Part shown: positions 1-8,279 of the stretch, in pieces
How positions within the stretch are numbered: the stretch's first letter is position 1
Layout: each line of letters starts with the position of its first letter
NCBI RefSeq assembly: GCF_001486505.1
Contig: NZ_LN909066.1
Span: 199,795-263,794 of the forward strand
Reading direction: 5' to 3'
DNA: 64,000 nt
Origin: Paenibacillus rubinfantis
Lineage (GTDB): Bacteria > Bacillota > Bacilli > Paenibacillales > Paenibacillaceae
Notes under the pieces: generated by a model
The model's database searches: none
The model's input: only the letters and a program-made list of their open reading frames with translations
What the model was told of the DNA's origin: nothing
Translations under genes and position numbers: made by a program

Positions 1-302
1 GTGAGTTTTGTCCCGTAAACCGGAACGTTCAAATTCTTCAGCACATAAGGCAAACCGCCGATATGGTCTTCATGCCCGTGCGTCAGCACGATGCCTCTTA
101 CTTTATCGCGGTTCTCCGTCAAGTAAGTAATATCGGGAATGACGATGTCGATGCCAAGCATGTCCTCCTCCGGAAACTTAAGGCCGGAATCGATGACCAC
201 GATATCATTGGCATATTGAACGACATACATGTTCTTCCCAATCTCTGCGACGCCGCCCAATGCGAAAATCGTCAATTTTTCATTATTCATTTTTTTAGAC
301 AA
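1..302 (-). CDS. Ribonuclease J, N-terminal part (cut by window edge)
   Basis: This is the first 100 codons of a metallo-beta-lactamase/beta-CASP ribonuclease, which degrades and processes RNA in the cytoplasm with endo- and 5'-3' exonuclease activity. The start of the fold is visible as FALGGVAEIGKN, and the zinc-binding motif is HGHEDHIGG. That motif is intact, whereas B. subtilis RNase J2, encoded at this locus, has HGHDEN, so this copy should be catalytically competent. The TTG at 302 is preferred as start because AGGAGGG (313-319) lies 10 nt upstream. The ATG at 290 would be 22 nt away. Position next to dapA matches rnjB in Bacillus; rnjA versus rnjB cannot be decided from this fragment. 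Confidence 0.9.
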   Translation of the reverse strand, partial: MSKKMNNEKLTIFALGGVAEIGKNMYVVQYANDIVVIDSGLKFPEEDMLGIDIVIPDITYLTENRDKVRGIVLTHGHEDHIGGLPYVLKNLNVPVYGTKL

Positions 303-614
303 GTGAATCTAACCCTCCTAATTATTTTGGACGTCGTATTGAAAATTCCTATGGAAATGGCTCCGGCCGCTGCATTTTGAATTCCAAAGCTCGTAAATTG
401 CAGGAACAAACAACCGCCTAGATTCAGACGGTCTAGCCGTTTCTCAAAGTCATCATCGTAAAATGGTAGTTCAATCAAGTTAAGGTAAGCTTCTCAGCTC
501 CATCCAGCTCAAAGCGAATTGACATAACGAACTTCGCATTCGATTACTGATGTAAGCCAACTTCTTGAACGAGCCATTTAATTAAAAATTCACCGCACCC
601 AGTCACTTGAACTC

Positions 615-644
615 ATTATACATGATTAAATTGGCAAAAAACAA
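615..644 (-). promoter_or_regulatory. Putative sigma-A promoter for the RNase J gene
   Basis: The -10 hexamer TATAAT (615-620) is perfect and TTGTTT (639-644) is a weak -35 with an 18-nt spacer. Transcription from here would give a leader of about 300 nt before the TTG at 302. The rest of the 303-769 gap holds the leader, the dapA terminator and no convincing gene. Confidence 0.45.
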
Positions 645-686
645 GTCAGCGCTTTTACCTACGTTTAACGTTACCTTGCACCATGA

Positions 687-720
687 CAAAAAAACCGATG
701 CCTGCGAATCAGGCATCGGT
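687..720 (-). terminator. Rho-independent terminator after dapA
   Basis: A perfect 11-bp stem (ACCGATGCCTG at 694-704, CAGGCATCGGT at 710-720) with a 5-nt loop is followed on the minus strand by a run of seven T. It lies about 50 nt downstream of the dapA stop and closes the dap/dpa operon. Confidence 0.9.
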
Positions 721-769
721 TTCTGGAAATACAGCACATATCTGGTTGGATAAATCAGCCGGGCAGCAA

Positions 770-1636
770 CTAGAGGAAGTTGCGGATCCGTTGAGCCTCC
801 TGTTCGTTTGGCGGCACGAGCGGCAGTCGTACCGAACCAACAGAGTGGCCAGTTTCATTTAACGCGTACTTCACTGCGACCGGATTTGGGCATTCGAACA
901 ACACCTTAAATAACGGCAGGAGCTCGCGATGCAGCCGACTTGCTTCGTTAACATTTCCGCGGTCAAAGAACTGCACCACCATCTCTTTAATCGAGCGGCC
1001 TGCGAGATGGCTGGCAACACTGATCACGCCGTAAGCCCCAACCGCCATCGCCGGCAGCGCCGAAGCGTCGTCTCCCGAGTAAACTTTGAAATGTTCCGGC
1101 GCCTGGGCCACGATCATAGCGATCTGGTCCAACGGCGCGCATTCTTTTGTTGCAACGACATTCGGAATCTGCGCCAACCGCAGCGTTGTTTCAACGCTCA
1201 GGCTGACAACCGTACGGCTGGGTACGTTATACAATATAATCGGCAGGCTCGTGACAGCTGCGATCGCTTCAAAATGGCGGAAAAGGCCTTCCTGATTCGG
1301 CTTGTTGTAGTATGGGGCGACCAGCAAGATTCCGTCAACGCCGCATTTCTCGGCCTCGCGCGTCAAATTCACGGAATGAGCGGTATCGTTGCTGCCCGTG
1401 CCGGCGATGATTTTGCAGCGGCCTGCCGCATGCTTCACCGCAAAGGCAAATAATTCAAGCTTCTCTTCATCCGTTAGCGTAGGGGATTCCCCCGTCGTTC
1501 CGCTCACGACCAAGCTGTCGGACTGCTGTTCCTCCACCAAATAGTCGATCAGGCTTGCGGTTTGGTCCCAGTCAATTTTCCCTTGATTATTAAAAGGCGT
1601 TACCATGGCTGTAATCATTCTTCCGAAATCAATCAC
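770..1636 (-). CDS. dapA: 4-hydroxy-tetrahydrodipicolinate synthase
   Basis: DapA condenses pyruvate with L-aspartate-4-semialdehyde, the first committed step towards diaminopimelate, lysine and dipicolinate. The 288-residue TIM barrel shows GTTGESPTL (46-54), YYNKPNQEG (109-117), the catalytic-triad tyrosine in YNVPSRT (Tyr136) and the Schiff-base lysine in ATKE (Lys164). The start is GTG, with AAGGAGG 7 nt upstream. It is the last gene of the dpaA-dpaB-dapG-dapA group, so precursor supply and spore dipicolinate synthesis share a transcript. Confidence 0.97.
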   Translation of the reverse strand: MIDFGRMITAMVTPFNNQGKIDWDQTASLIDYLVEEQQSDSLVVSGTTGESPTLTDEEKLELFAFAVKHAAGRCKIIAGTGSNDTAHSVNLTREAEKCGVDGILLVAPYYNKPNQEGLFRHFEAIAAVTSLPIILYNVPSRTVVSLSVETTLRLAQIPNVVATKECAPLDQIAMIVAQAPEHFKVYSGDDASALPAMAVGAYGVISVASHLAGRSIKEMVVQFFDRGNVNEASRLHRELLPLFKVLFECPNPVAVKYALNETGHSVGSVRLPLVPPNEQEAQRIRNFL

Positions 1637-1729
1637 GCCATTTCCTCCTTCCGTCTCCCGCTTCGCTTATTATTTACTGCCCTATCAGCATTCCCTGCCC
1701 TTTTCGAATCCGATCCAAGCTCTTCCGAG

Positions 1730-2950
1730 TTAACGGCCTAGCTCAAACTTGGCATGCAGCGCCCGAAGCGCCTGCACCATGTCGTCTTTATGCACCAACA
1801 CCCAAATCGTCGTATTCGAATCGGCCGATTGCAGGATCTGAATCCCATGCTCGGTTAACGCCTCGACAATTTTGGCCATGATGCCGGGTACGCCATTAAT
1901 CCCGCCGCCGATGACCGATACCTTGGCGCAGCCGGTGCAGATTTGCGGAGCGAGCTCCAACGATTTCAGCACCTCTTCCGCCTTGGCCGAATCTTTATCG
2001 AATACGGTATAACCGACGCCCTTTGGGGTCACATTAATAAAATCAACGCTAATGTCGTTCTCCGCCATCGCCTTAAACACCTGCAGCTGCAAGTTATCAG
2101 GGCCCTTGCCGGCGGATTCCACCCGGATTTGAGTCACGTTCGCCACGTAAGCAATCCCAGTCACGTAACGGTCCACAATGCCGAGCTGGACGTCCTTAAA
2201 TCCTTCCGGATTGGCGACAAGCGTACCTTCGTCCTGCGAGAAGGTGGAGCGAACGCGGACGGGAATTCCCGACTGCATCGCGATCTCTACCGCACGGGGA
2301 TGGATGACCTTCGCCCCTTGATGCGCCATGTTGCAGATTTCCGCATAGCTTACATACTCGAGTGGCTTTGCATCCTCTACAATCCGCGGATCCGCGGTCA
2401 AGATTCCATTTACGTCCGTATAAATATCGACCATTTCAGCGTGTAGTGCGGCTCCCAACGCCGTAGCGGACGTATCGCTGCCTCCGCGTCCCAGCGTCGT
2501 GAAATCGCCGCCTTGATTTTGTCCTTGAAAACCCGTTACGATCACGACATCCTTCTGCTGCAACTCTTCCAGCACCCTTGTTGGGACGATATCCAGAATT
2601 CTTGCATTTCCATACTGGCTGTCCGTTCGGAAGCCTGCCTGAGCTCCGGTTAAGACGACCGAAGAGATGTCTTTCTCTGCCAGCAGGCTGCATAGCTTGG
2701 CTGCGGAGATGATTTCACCGCAAGCCATTAGTAAATCCTGTTCACGAGGCGGTAAATAGCCCTCTCCCTCAGCAACCAACTCCAGCAAGGTATCCGTTGC
2801 GTAAGGATCGCCTTTTCGGCCCATAGCCGATACCACCACGACGAGCCGGAAACCGTTATCCAGTTCCCGGCGTACGTGTGAGATGACATGCTCTCTCGCT
2901 TCCTTTGTCGATAGAGACGTGCCACCGAATTTTTGCACCAAAATGCGCAT
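1730..2950 (-). CDS. dapG: Aspartate kinase (DapG type)
   Basis: The enzyme phosphorylates L-aspartate to 4-aspartyl phosphate, the entry to the aspartate family. The amino-acid kinase domain starts with KFGGTSL (7-14) and includes GFQGQ and GRGGSDTSA. Two ACT regulatory domains fill roughly residues 260-406, with the second around VIGGGINGVPGIMAK. The length of 406 matches Bacillus DapG, the diaminopimelate-inhibited isozyme; feedback specificity is inferred from locus, not from residues. The ATG at 2950 has GGAGG upstream. The gene directly follows a decayed asd fragment, so the next enzyme of the pathway is not encoded intact here. Confidence 0.95.
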   Translation of the reverse strand: MRILVQKFGGTSLSTKEAREHVISHVRRELDNGFRLVVVVSAMGRKGDPYATDTLLELVAEGEGYLPPREQDLLMACGEIISAAKLCSLLAEKDISSVVLTGAQAGFRTDSQYGNARILDIVPTRVLEELQQKDVVIVTGFQGQNQGGDFTTLGRGGSDTSATALGAALHAEMVDIYTDVNGILTADPRIVEDAKPLEYVSYAEICNMAHQGAKVIHPRAVEIAMQSGIPVRVRSTFSQDEGTLVANPEGFKDVQLGIVDRYVTGIAYVANVTQIRVESAGKGPDNLQLQVFKAMAENDISVDFINVTPKGVGYTVFDKDSAKAEEVLKSLELAPQICTGCAKVSVIGGGINGVPGIMAKIVEALTEHGIQILQSADSNTTIWVLVHKDDMVQALRALHAKFELGR

Positions 2951-2992
2951 GGGTATTCCTCCAGTTAATAAGTGCGGAGTAAAGCGATGACT

Positions 2993-3119
2993 TCATTCCG
3001 TTTTGATTAGCAAGTTTAACGAACCCAGAGCTTCGAAAACATACCCCTTCGCCGCAATGATCTCCGCGATTGTATACGGCATTCCATGCTGCGCCTTTGA
3101 GCAAATTGTTCCGATCCAT
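2993..3119 (-). pseudogene. asd: 3' remnant of asd (aspartate-semialdehyde dehydrogenase)
   Basis: Between dpaB and dapG, the usual place of asd, only its last 40 or so codons can be recognised. One frame reads NNLLKGAAWNAV, the conserved Asd C-terminal motif. After a +1 shift near 3072-3075 the next frame reads IAEIIAAKGYVFEALGSLN and ends at TGA 2993-2995. The preceding roughly 95 bases up to the dpaB stop give no Asd sequence that I can recognise. This is a large deletion plus a frameshift. A functional asd must lie elsewhere, because DapG and DapA both depend on it. Confidence 0.75.
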
Positions 3120-3215
3120 CTAACCTATGTTGAGTCCGTCCTTTGAAGATCGCGGCGTAAAAATGGCCTGCAAGGGTTTTATTCCCACCTGGCAAGCAAG
3201 CCGACAGTTGCCGAT

Positions 3216-3809
3216 TTACCCATGAAAACGTTCGATAATCAGCGGTTGCAGCTGTTTGCCTTCCAGTGCGGCATAACAAGCTTCAGGCACCAGTTCCATG
3301 TTCGCCACGAGCGAATTGGGTTTGCCGATCGGATTATCTTGCCCGAACGGAACGAAATACACATTTTTAGCCACGATTAACTTTGCGATATTCGCCAAAT
3401 TAAATCCTAAACCGTCATTAGTCGACACCGCGATGACGAGCGGACGTCCGTTGCGCAGCTGGGCTTTCGCCGCCATCAGCACGGGACTGTCCGTTACGGC
3501 GTTTGCCAGCTTGCTTGTCGTCGTCCCCGTGCAAGGAGCGATAACCAAGACATCAAGCAGCTTGCTTGGGCCGAGCGGTTCAGCTTCGACAATTGAAGAA
3601 ATAATATCATTCCCTGTAATATCTTTCAACTGTTTGCGCCAATCTTCCGATTTACCGAAACGGGTGTCGGTCATCAGCACCGACTGGGATATAATCGGCA
3701 CAACCTTCGCCCCTCCGTCGACAAATCGCTGAACCTGAGGCATTACCTCAGCAAACGTACAATGCGAGCCCGTAATGGCGTAACCTACCGTTTTCCCCTG
3801 CCAATTCAC
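3216..3809 (-). CDS. dpaB: Dipicolinate synthase subunit B
   Basis: DpaB (SpoVFB) is the flavoprotein-like subunit of the mother-cell enzyme that makes dipicolinic acid for the spore core. The 197-residue protein has a Rossmann-like flavoprotein start (GYAITGSHCTF) and the family segment LVIAPCTGTTTSKLAN. The start is GTG at 3809. Its GTGA overlaps the dpaA stop, implying translational coupling and equal subunit supply. Confidence 0.95.
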   Translation of the reverse strand: MNWQGKTVGYAITGSHCTFAEVMPQVQRFVDGGAKVVPIISQSVLMTDTRFGKSEDWRKQLKDITGNDIISSIVEAEPLGPSKLLDVLVIAPCTGTTTSKLANAVTDSPVLMAAKAQLRNGRPLVIAVSTNDGLGFNLANIAKLIVAKNVYFVPFGQDNPIGKPNSLVANMELVPEACYAALEGKQLQPLIIERFHG

Positions 3810-4705
3810 TGTTCATCCCCCCGTAATTGATACTCATCCAAAATCGACTGACAAATCGTATTTGCCATGATAATTCCAGCCGTTTTGGGAGCGACGATTC
3901 CGGGAATGCCAGGGGCTAAAATCGCCTTAACTCCTCGCTTCTCGGCGAAACGAAAATCCGTTCCTCCGGGCGCCGAAGCTAGGTCGATAATCACCGCCGT
4001 ACGGGGCAGTTTCGAGATGATTTGCGCTGTGACTATCATAGTCGGAATTGTGTTAAAAATCAAGTCAACATCCCCTACGTTAGCGGCCAAATCCCTTGTC
4101 GCAAAAGGCTTCCAGCCCATTTGCACCGCTCTGGCCACATCGTCCTCCCGGCGTACCCCAACCCTTACATTCGCTCCCAAACCCTGCAGCGTTCCTGCCA
4201 ACGTAAACCCCGTTCTCCCAATCCCGAGCACCATGCAGGTTGAACCGTGAATCGTGATGTCCGTATTCTGAATCGCCATCATGATTGCGCCTTCTGCCGT
4301 CGGAATCGAGTTATAGATGGCGACGTCGTCTCGTTCGAGCACTTCAATGATCCGAAAACTGTGCTCGTCGCCCATTTGCTTCAAGAAGCTTTTGGCGATA
4401 CCGGTATACACCAGCGTGCTTTTTCGGACAGATGCAAACCATTCCCGTTTGATGACCAGCTGTTCCGCAGAAAACGGCGCCGGAACGACACCGTGATCAT
4501 CGCAACCGATTACCGGAAGGATGATCACATCGGCGCCGGCCAGCAATCCTGGACTTAACGTCTCCTGCGAAACTCCCTTCAGCGGCGTCTCCAACCGGTC
4601 GAAGCCAACAACCCGTACCGTAGCGTCTAGTTCCACACATTTGTTGATGACCTCCACCTGCCGGGCGTCACCACCGAGGAATACAATCGTTATTCCGGTC
4701 AGCAT
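3806..4705 (-). CDS. dpaA: Dipicolinate synthase subunit A
   Basis: DpaA (SpoVFA) is the dehydrogenase-like subunit of dipicolinate synthase, acting on the DapA product in the mother cell during late sporulation. The 299-residue protein has an N-terminal dinucleotide-fold start (TIVFLGGDARQ) and a central nucleotide-binding motif VLGIGRTG near residue 160. It opens the dpaA-dpaB-dapG-dapA group. A GGAAGGAG Shine-Dalgarno lies about 12 nt upstream of the ATG. A sigma-K-like promoter lies about 40 nt before the start. In Bacillus a ymxH gene precedes it; here there is none. Confidence 0.95.
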   Translation of the reverse strand: MLTGITIVFLGGDARQVEVINKCVELDATVRVVGFDRLETPLKGVSQETLSPGLLAGADVIILPVIGCDDHGVVPAPFSAEQLVIKREWFASVRKSTLVYTGIAKSFLKQMGDEHSFRIIEVLERDDVAIYNSIPTAEGAIMMAIQNTDITIHGSTCMVLGIGRTGFTLAGTLQGLGANVRVGVRREDDVARAVQMGWKPFATRDLAANVGDVDLIFNTIPTMIVTAQIISKLPRTAVIIDLASAPGGTDFRFAEKRGVKAILAPGIPGIVAPKTAGIIMANTICQSILDEYQLRGDEQ

Positions 4706-4744
4706 TCTTAGACGGCACTCCTTCCAAGCAACACAGTATAGACC

Positions 4745-4773
4745 ATCTTATGCCGGGGCCTACGAAGTGGTGA
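4745..4773 (-). promoter_or_regulatory. Sigma-K-like promoter of dpaA
   Basis: On the minus strand TCACC (4769-4773) is followed after 16 nt by CATAAGAT (4745-4752), matching the remembered sigma-K pattern of an AC core at -35 and CATAnnnT at -10. Bacillus spoVF is transcribed by sigma-K, which supports the reading. No good sigma-A promoter is visible just here. Confidence 0.45.
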
Positions 4774-4830
4774 AAGGGAAGAATGCCTAAGAGCCGAGGG
4801 TATGAAAATCGTCATAGCGTACCTGTCCGG

Positions 4831-4858
4831 TTCACAGGTACGATGTGTCCCATATTAT
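4831..4858 (+). promoter_or_regulatory. Possible promoter of the S41 peptidase gene
   Basis: TTCACA (4831-4836) and TATTAT (4853-4858) with a 16-nt spacer could be a sigma-A promoter. The same bases contain CATATTAT, which resembles a sporulation sigma -10. The transcript would begin only about 10 nt before the ATG at 4876, so the assignment is tentative. Confidence 0.3.
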
Positions 4859-4875
4859 GGAAGATGGTGATTAAG

Positions 4876-6309
4876 ATGAAGAGAAGAGTAATTTTTACTA
4901 CAATCACGGCAATTGGCTTCATCGTTGCAGGTCTGATTTTCGCCCTGGGTCGTCCGTTTGGAGAGCCCGAAGCTAGCAAAACTTCCTCGACACCTCCAAC
5001 GGTCGAAGGGATTGCCGCGGACCTTCCGGCAGCCCCACTCCTCTCCTCCAACGAGATGATCGAAGATTTGGACTTTCTTGTCCGCACGCTGGAACAGGTT
5101 CATCCTAAACTGCTGGATGGATGGAGTAAGGAACAGCAGAATACGATTAAGGAGGTCTACCTAACCGCTTCCCAAGAACCGCTGCCGCTGGAACGCTTTT
5201 ATTTCCTGGCCGATCAGATTGTGACTTTGCTCCAAGACGCTCACACGAATATCCTGCCGACGTCCTCGTCAACGTTATATTTGAACTTGCCGATCTATTG
5301 GGCAGCGGAAGGCCCTGTCGTGCTAAGACCAACTCAAGAGCTGCAAAAAGGAGATCTTCTGCTCGAATTAGGCGGGTACTCCCCTACCGAGTTATTGGAT
5401 GAGTTGACCAAGGTCATCCCTGCGGAAAATGAGGGCTGGGTCAAAGTACAAGGCGTGGATATGCTGACCGGTCAAGCTTTTCTGGAGCGCCTGAACTTGT
5501 TAGTAGAAAACAAGGTTCATCTAAAAGTGGACCGGAACGGTGCCGAGATTGAGGTGGATGTACCCATGAGCCGTCAACCACGTGCTCTGGGTGTAGGCAA
5601 TACCCCCTATGAGGTTGGGGGCCGTTTGTTTAATTATGTGATTGACGAGAAGCTATCATTAGGTCTGCTGCGTATCCATACCTGTGAAGTGAACAGCGAA
5701 TACTTGGAGACACTAGCCAACTTCTTCGGCGAGGTCCGGCAAAAAGGGATCCGGCATGTTGCGGTTGATTTGCGGAATAATTTCGGGGGAGATTCCGCTG
5801 TGCTGGATGCTTTTCTCCGATATGTGGATGTGGACAGCTACCGAGGCTACGGTTCTCTCATACGCTTCTCCCCTCAGGCCATGGAGAAGTACGGATTTGA
5901 CCAGGATAAGGGGATCCAGCACCATAACTCCCAAATCGAGTCTGTCTCCCCAAAAAAGAACCCGTTTACCGGCGACTTGTATGTCTTAACCTCTCCTCTC
6001 ACTTTTAGTTCAGGAAACTGGTTTGCCGTCATACTTAAGGATAATGGGCTCGCAACGATCATAGGAGAACCTACGGGGAACCAACCTTCAAGCTACGGTG
6101 ACATCCTTAGCTTTACGCTCCCCAGGTCCCGCTTGCCGTTGTCGGTATCATACAAGCAGTTTACCCGTCCGGATCAACGGTTGACCGACGCAACCTCCTT
6201 AGAGCCGGATATCTTTGTTCCTACAACACGCCAAGATATAATCGACGGCCGGGATGCTCAAATGGAGAAGTTGAAGGAGATTGTTGTTGCGGCGGATCAA
6301 GCAAACTAA
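4876..6309 (+). CDS. S41-family (C-terminal processing) peptidase, membrane-anchored
   Basis: This is a 477-residue protein from the ATG at 4876. The frame is open to an ATG at 4783, but the 4876 start opens directly into a signal-anchor (KRR then a hydrophobic stretch to about residue 22). The S41 core is visible as VAVDLRNNFGGD, then YVLTSPLTFSSGNW, whose serines (about 378-379) include the likely nucleophile, and GEPTGNQPSS. No classical PDZ domain is obvious. It should act outside the membrane on unknown substrates. It is the only plus-strand gene in the window, diverging from dpaA, so it may be an insertion into the conserved block. Substrate and sporulation role are unknown. Confidence 0.85.
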   Translation: MKRRVIFTTITAIGFIVAGLIFALGRPFGEPEASKTSSTPPTVEGIAADLPAAPLLSSNEMIEDLDFLVRTLEQVHPKLLDGWSKEQQNTIKEVYLTASQEPLPLERFYFLADQIVTLLQDAHTNILPTSSSTLYLNLPIYWAAEGPVVLRPTQELQKGDLLLELGGYSPTELLDELTKVIPAENEGWVKVQGVDMLTGQAFLERLNLLVENKVHLKVDRNGAEIEVDVPMSRQPRALGVGNTPYEVGGRLFNYVIDEKLSLGLLRIHTCEVNSEYLETLANFFGEVRQKGIRHVAVDLRNNFGGDSAVLDAFLRYVDVDSYRGYGSLIRFSPQAMEKYGFDQDKGIQHHNSQIESVSPKKNPFTGDLYVLTSPLTFSSGNWFAVILKDNGLATIIGEPTGNQPSSYGDILSFTLPRSRLPLSVSYKQFTRPDQRLTDATSLEPDIFVPTTRQDIIDGRDAQMEKLKEIVVAADQAN

Positions 6310-6452
6310 AGGACATTTAGGGCCTTATTCCGGATTGAACCCGCCATATCCGCCACTTTCCTGAGCGATAAATGAAAATAAGGGTAAAAAAGTCCTTTAT
6401 TTCGGCCAAAACCCTTGCCTAACCGAAAATAAGAACCTTTTTTACCCTTATT
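6306..6452. terminator. Long inverted repeat between convergent S41 gene and dut
   Basis: A perfect 16-bp inverted repeat (6377-6392 with 6437-6452) is extended inwards by a second near-complementary segment, giving a stem of about 28 bp with short loop. It lies between two convergent genes and is T-rich on both exits, so a bidirectional terminator is likely. Bases 6306-6329, overlapping the S41 stop codon, resemble the CTAACGGAC...CCTTATT repeat seen at 29592-29776. Confidence 0.6.
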
Positions 6453-6500
6453 CTTTAGAACCTGAGTAAGATACGCAGGTTTACTCGCTCACTGCGAGCC

Positions 6501-6956
6501 TTACTTCGTCCCCGTATGTCCAAACCCGCCAGCGCCGCGAACGGTCTCAGACAGCTCGTCTACCTGCACAAGGTTTACTTCAGGGACGATCTGGAACACC
6601 ATCTGCGCAATCCGTTCATTTCGCTGAATGACAAACGGTTCCTGCCCAAGGTTGATCAGCAGCACCTTGATTTCGCCGCGGTAATCGGCATCGATGGTCC
6701 CGGGCGTATTCAAGCACGTGATTCCGTGCTTATAGGCCAAGCCGCTGCGCGGGCGGATCTGCGCCTCTAAGCCCCCTGGCATCGCGATAGCGATCCCGGT
6801 CGGCACGAGGGCACGTTGTCCTGGCTGGAGCGTTAGCTCCTCCGTAACGGCCGCGTAGAGGTCAAATCCGGAGGCCAGCTCGGACATTTTGCGAGGCAGC
6901 TCAATATCTTCATTTCCTGCCAAACGATGGATTTGCACTTCAAACGACAAGTTCAT
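6501..6956 (-). CDS. dut: dUTP diphosphatase
   Basis: The enzyme hydrolyses dUTP to dUMP and pyrophosphate, keeping uracil out of DNA and feeding thymidylate synthesis. All five trimeric dUTPase motifs are present: SGFDLYAA (29-36), RPRSGLA (68-74), GTIDADYRGEIKV (86-98, with the catalytic aspartate), RIAQMVF (115-121) and the C-terminal arm RGAGGFGHTGT (140-150). The length of 151 is typical. The start overlaps the end of ymxG by 17 nt with an AGGAG inside ymxG, so translation is probably coupled. Confidence 0.97.
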   Translation of the reverse strand: MNLSFEVQIHRLAGNEDIELPRKMSELASGFDLYAAVTEELTLQPGQRALVPTGIAIAMPGGLEAQIRPRSGLAYKHGITCLNTPGTIDADYRGEIKVLLINLGQEPFVIQRNERIAQMVFQIVPEVNLVQVDELSETVRGAGGFGHTGTK

Positions 6957-8193
6957 CTCTCCTAACTCCCGATATCACGCGATCCGACGAGCCTACCATA
7001 GCCAGGGAAAACGGTTGGCTGAACATCCCCTTCAGCACCTGATTGACATCGTCCATGGTCACCGCCTCGATGCGGGCGATCATTTCATCCAAGGAATAAT
7101 GTCTGCCGAGCATCAGCTCATTTTTACCCAGCCGGTTCATGCGGCTTCCGGTGCTCTCCAGGCTCAAAATCAAGCTTCCCTTCAGCTGTTCCTTCCCTTT
7201 GCTCAACTCGCTGGAAGTAATTCCGTTAACCGAGACATCGTGCAGGATCTCCTTGGTCAAATCCAACACTTCTTTGGTTTGCCGCGGCGCGGTTCCCGCA
7301 TAGACCGTAAACAAACCGCTGTCGGCATGCGAGCTGTGGTAGGAATACACGGAGTACGCCAAGCCGCGTTTCTCGCGAATCTCCTGGAAGAGCCGCGAGC
7401 TCATGCCTCCGCCGATTGCATTGTTTAACAGCACCATCGCATATTGCTTATCTTCCCCCACCGGAAGGCCCGGGAAGGACAAGCAAATATGGTTCTGCTC
7501 TGTTTTCTTGCGGTGGAATTTCAAACCGCCCAAGAAGTCGGGCGCTTCTAGCGAGCTGGAGCTTCCCCGGTTCGAAAAATCACCGAAATACTTCTCCAGC
7601 AGTTCGATCACCTGATCGTCGATATTGCCGGCTACGCTGATCACCGTATTCTCGATCGTATAATGCTCACGCATATACTCCCGCAGATGCTCCGATTCCA
7701 TGGCGCGTAGCTTCTCCTCCGTGCCCAGAATCGGCTGCGCCAGCGAATGCTCCCCGTAGGCCGCCTGCGACACGAGATCATGAACCATGTCATCCGGCGT
7801 GTCTTCGTACATGGAGATCTCTTCTACGATCACGTTTTTTTCTTTTCGCAGCTCTTCCCCATCGAACAAGGAACGGAAAAACATGTCCGACAACACGTCG
7901 ACCGCAATCGGTAAATGCTCATCCAGCACTTTGGCATAGTAGCACGTATATTCCTTGGACGTAAACGCGTTTACATTCCCGCCGATCGCATCAAACTGCT
8001 CTGCGATATCCTTAGCGCTGTATCGCTCCGTACCTTTAAACAACATGTGTTCGATAAAATGCGAAATTCCGCCCCGTTCAGGGCTCTCATTGCGGGAGCC
8101 GGTTTTGACCCAAATGCCAAATGAGACCGAACGGCATGTTGGAATCTTTTCCATAACCACCCGAAGGCCGTTTTTCAATTGCGTTTTCTTCAC
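6940..8193 (-). CDS. ymxG: M16 (pitrilysin) family zinc peptidase, YmxG/MlpA type
   Basis: This is a 417-residue M16 peptidase with the inverted zinc motif HFIEH (45-49) and the downstream acidic segment VIVEEISMYED supplying the third ligand. The C-terminal half holds the R/Y-containing repeat (SSRLFQEIREKRGLAYSVY). The start is GTG at 8193, with AGGAGGG 6 nt upstream. The frame is open further to 8283, but that extension overlaps the ylxY stop and lacks a ribosome site. The physiological substrate is unknown; in Bacillus it has been linked to protease gene regulation. Confidence 0.93.
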   Translation of the reverse strand: MKKTQLKNGLRVVMEKIPTCRSVSFGIWVKTGSRNESPERGGISHFIEHMLFKGTERYSAKDIAEQFDAIGGNVNAFTSKEYTCYYAKVLDEHLPIAVDVLSDMFFRSLFDGEELRKEKNVIVEEISMYEDTPDDMVHDLVSQAAYGEHSLAQPILGTEEKLRAMESEHLREYMREHYTIENTVISVAGNIDDQVIELLEKYFGDFSNRGSSSSLEAPDFLGGLKFHRKKTEQNHICLSFPGLPVGEDKQYAMVLLNNAIGGGMSSRLFQEIREKRGLAYSVYSYHSSHADSGLFTVYAGTAPRQTKEVLDLTKEILHDVSVNGITSSELSKGKEQLKGSLILSLESTGSRMNRLGKNELMLGRHYSLDEMIARIEAVTMDDVNQVLKGMFSQPFSLAMVGSSDRVISGVRRDELVV

Positions 8194-8279
8194 GAAAGGC
8201 CCTCCTAAATGTTTTGCGTTGCATGGGTATTGCGTTGTTAATAAATGCATCCCTATCCTACCAAAAAAAGGCGGCAAGC

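Noticed and set aside
287..478. 63-codon minus-strand frame upstream of RNase J
   Set aside because: It overlaps the RNase J start in another frame and lacks a convincing ribosome site; it lies in the leader.
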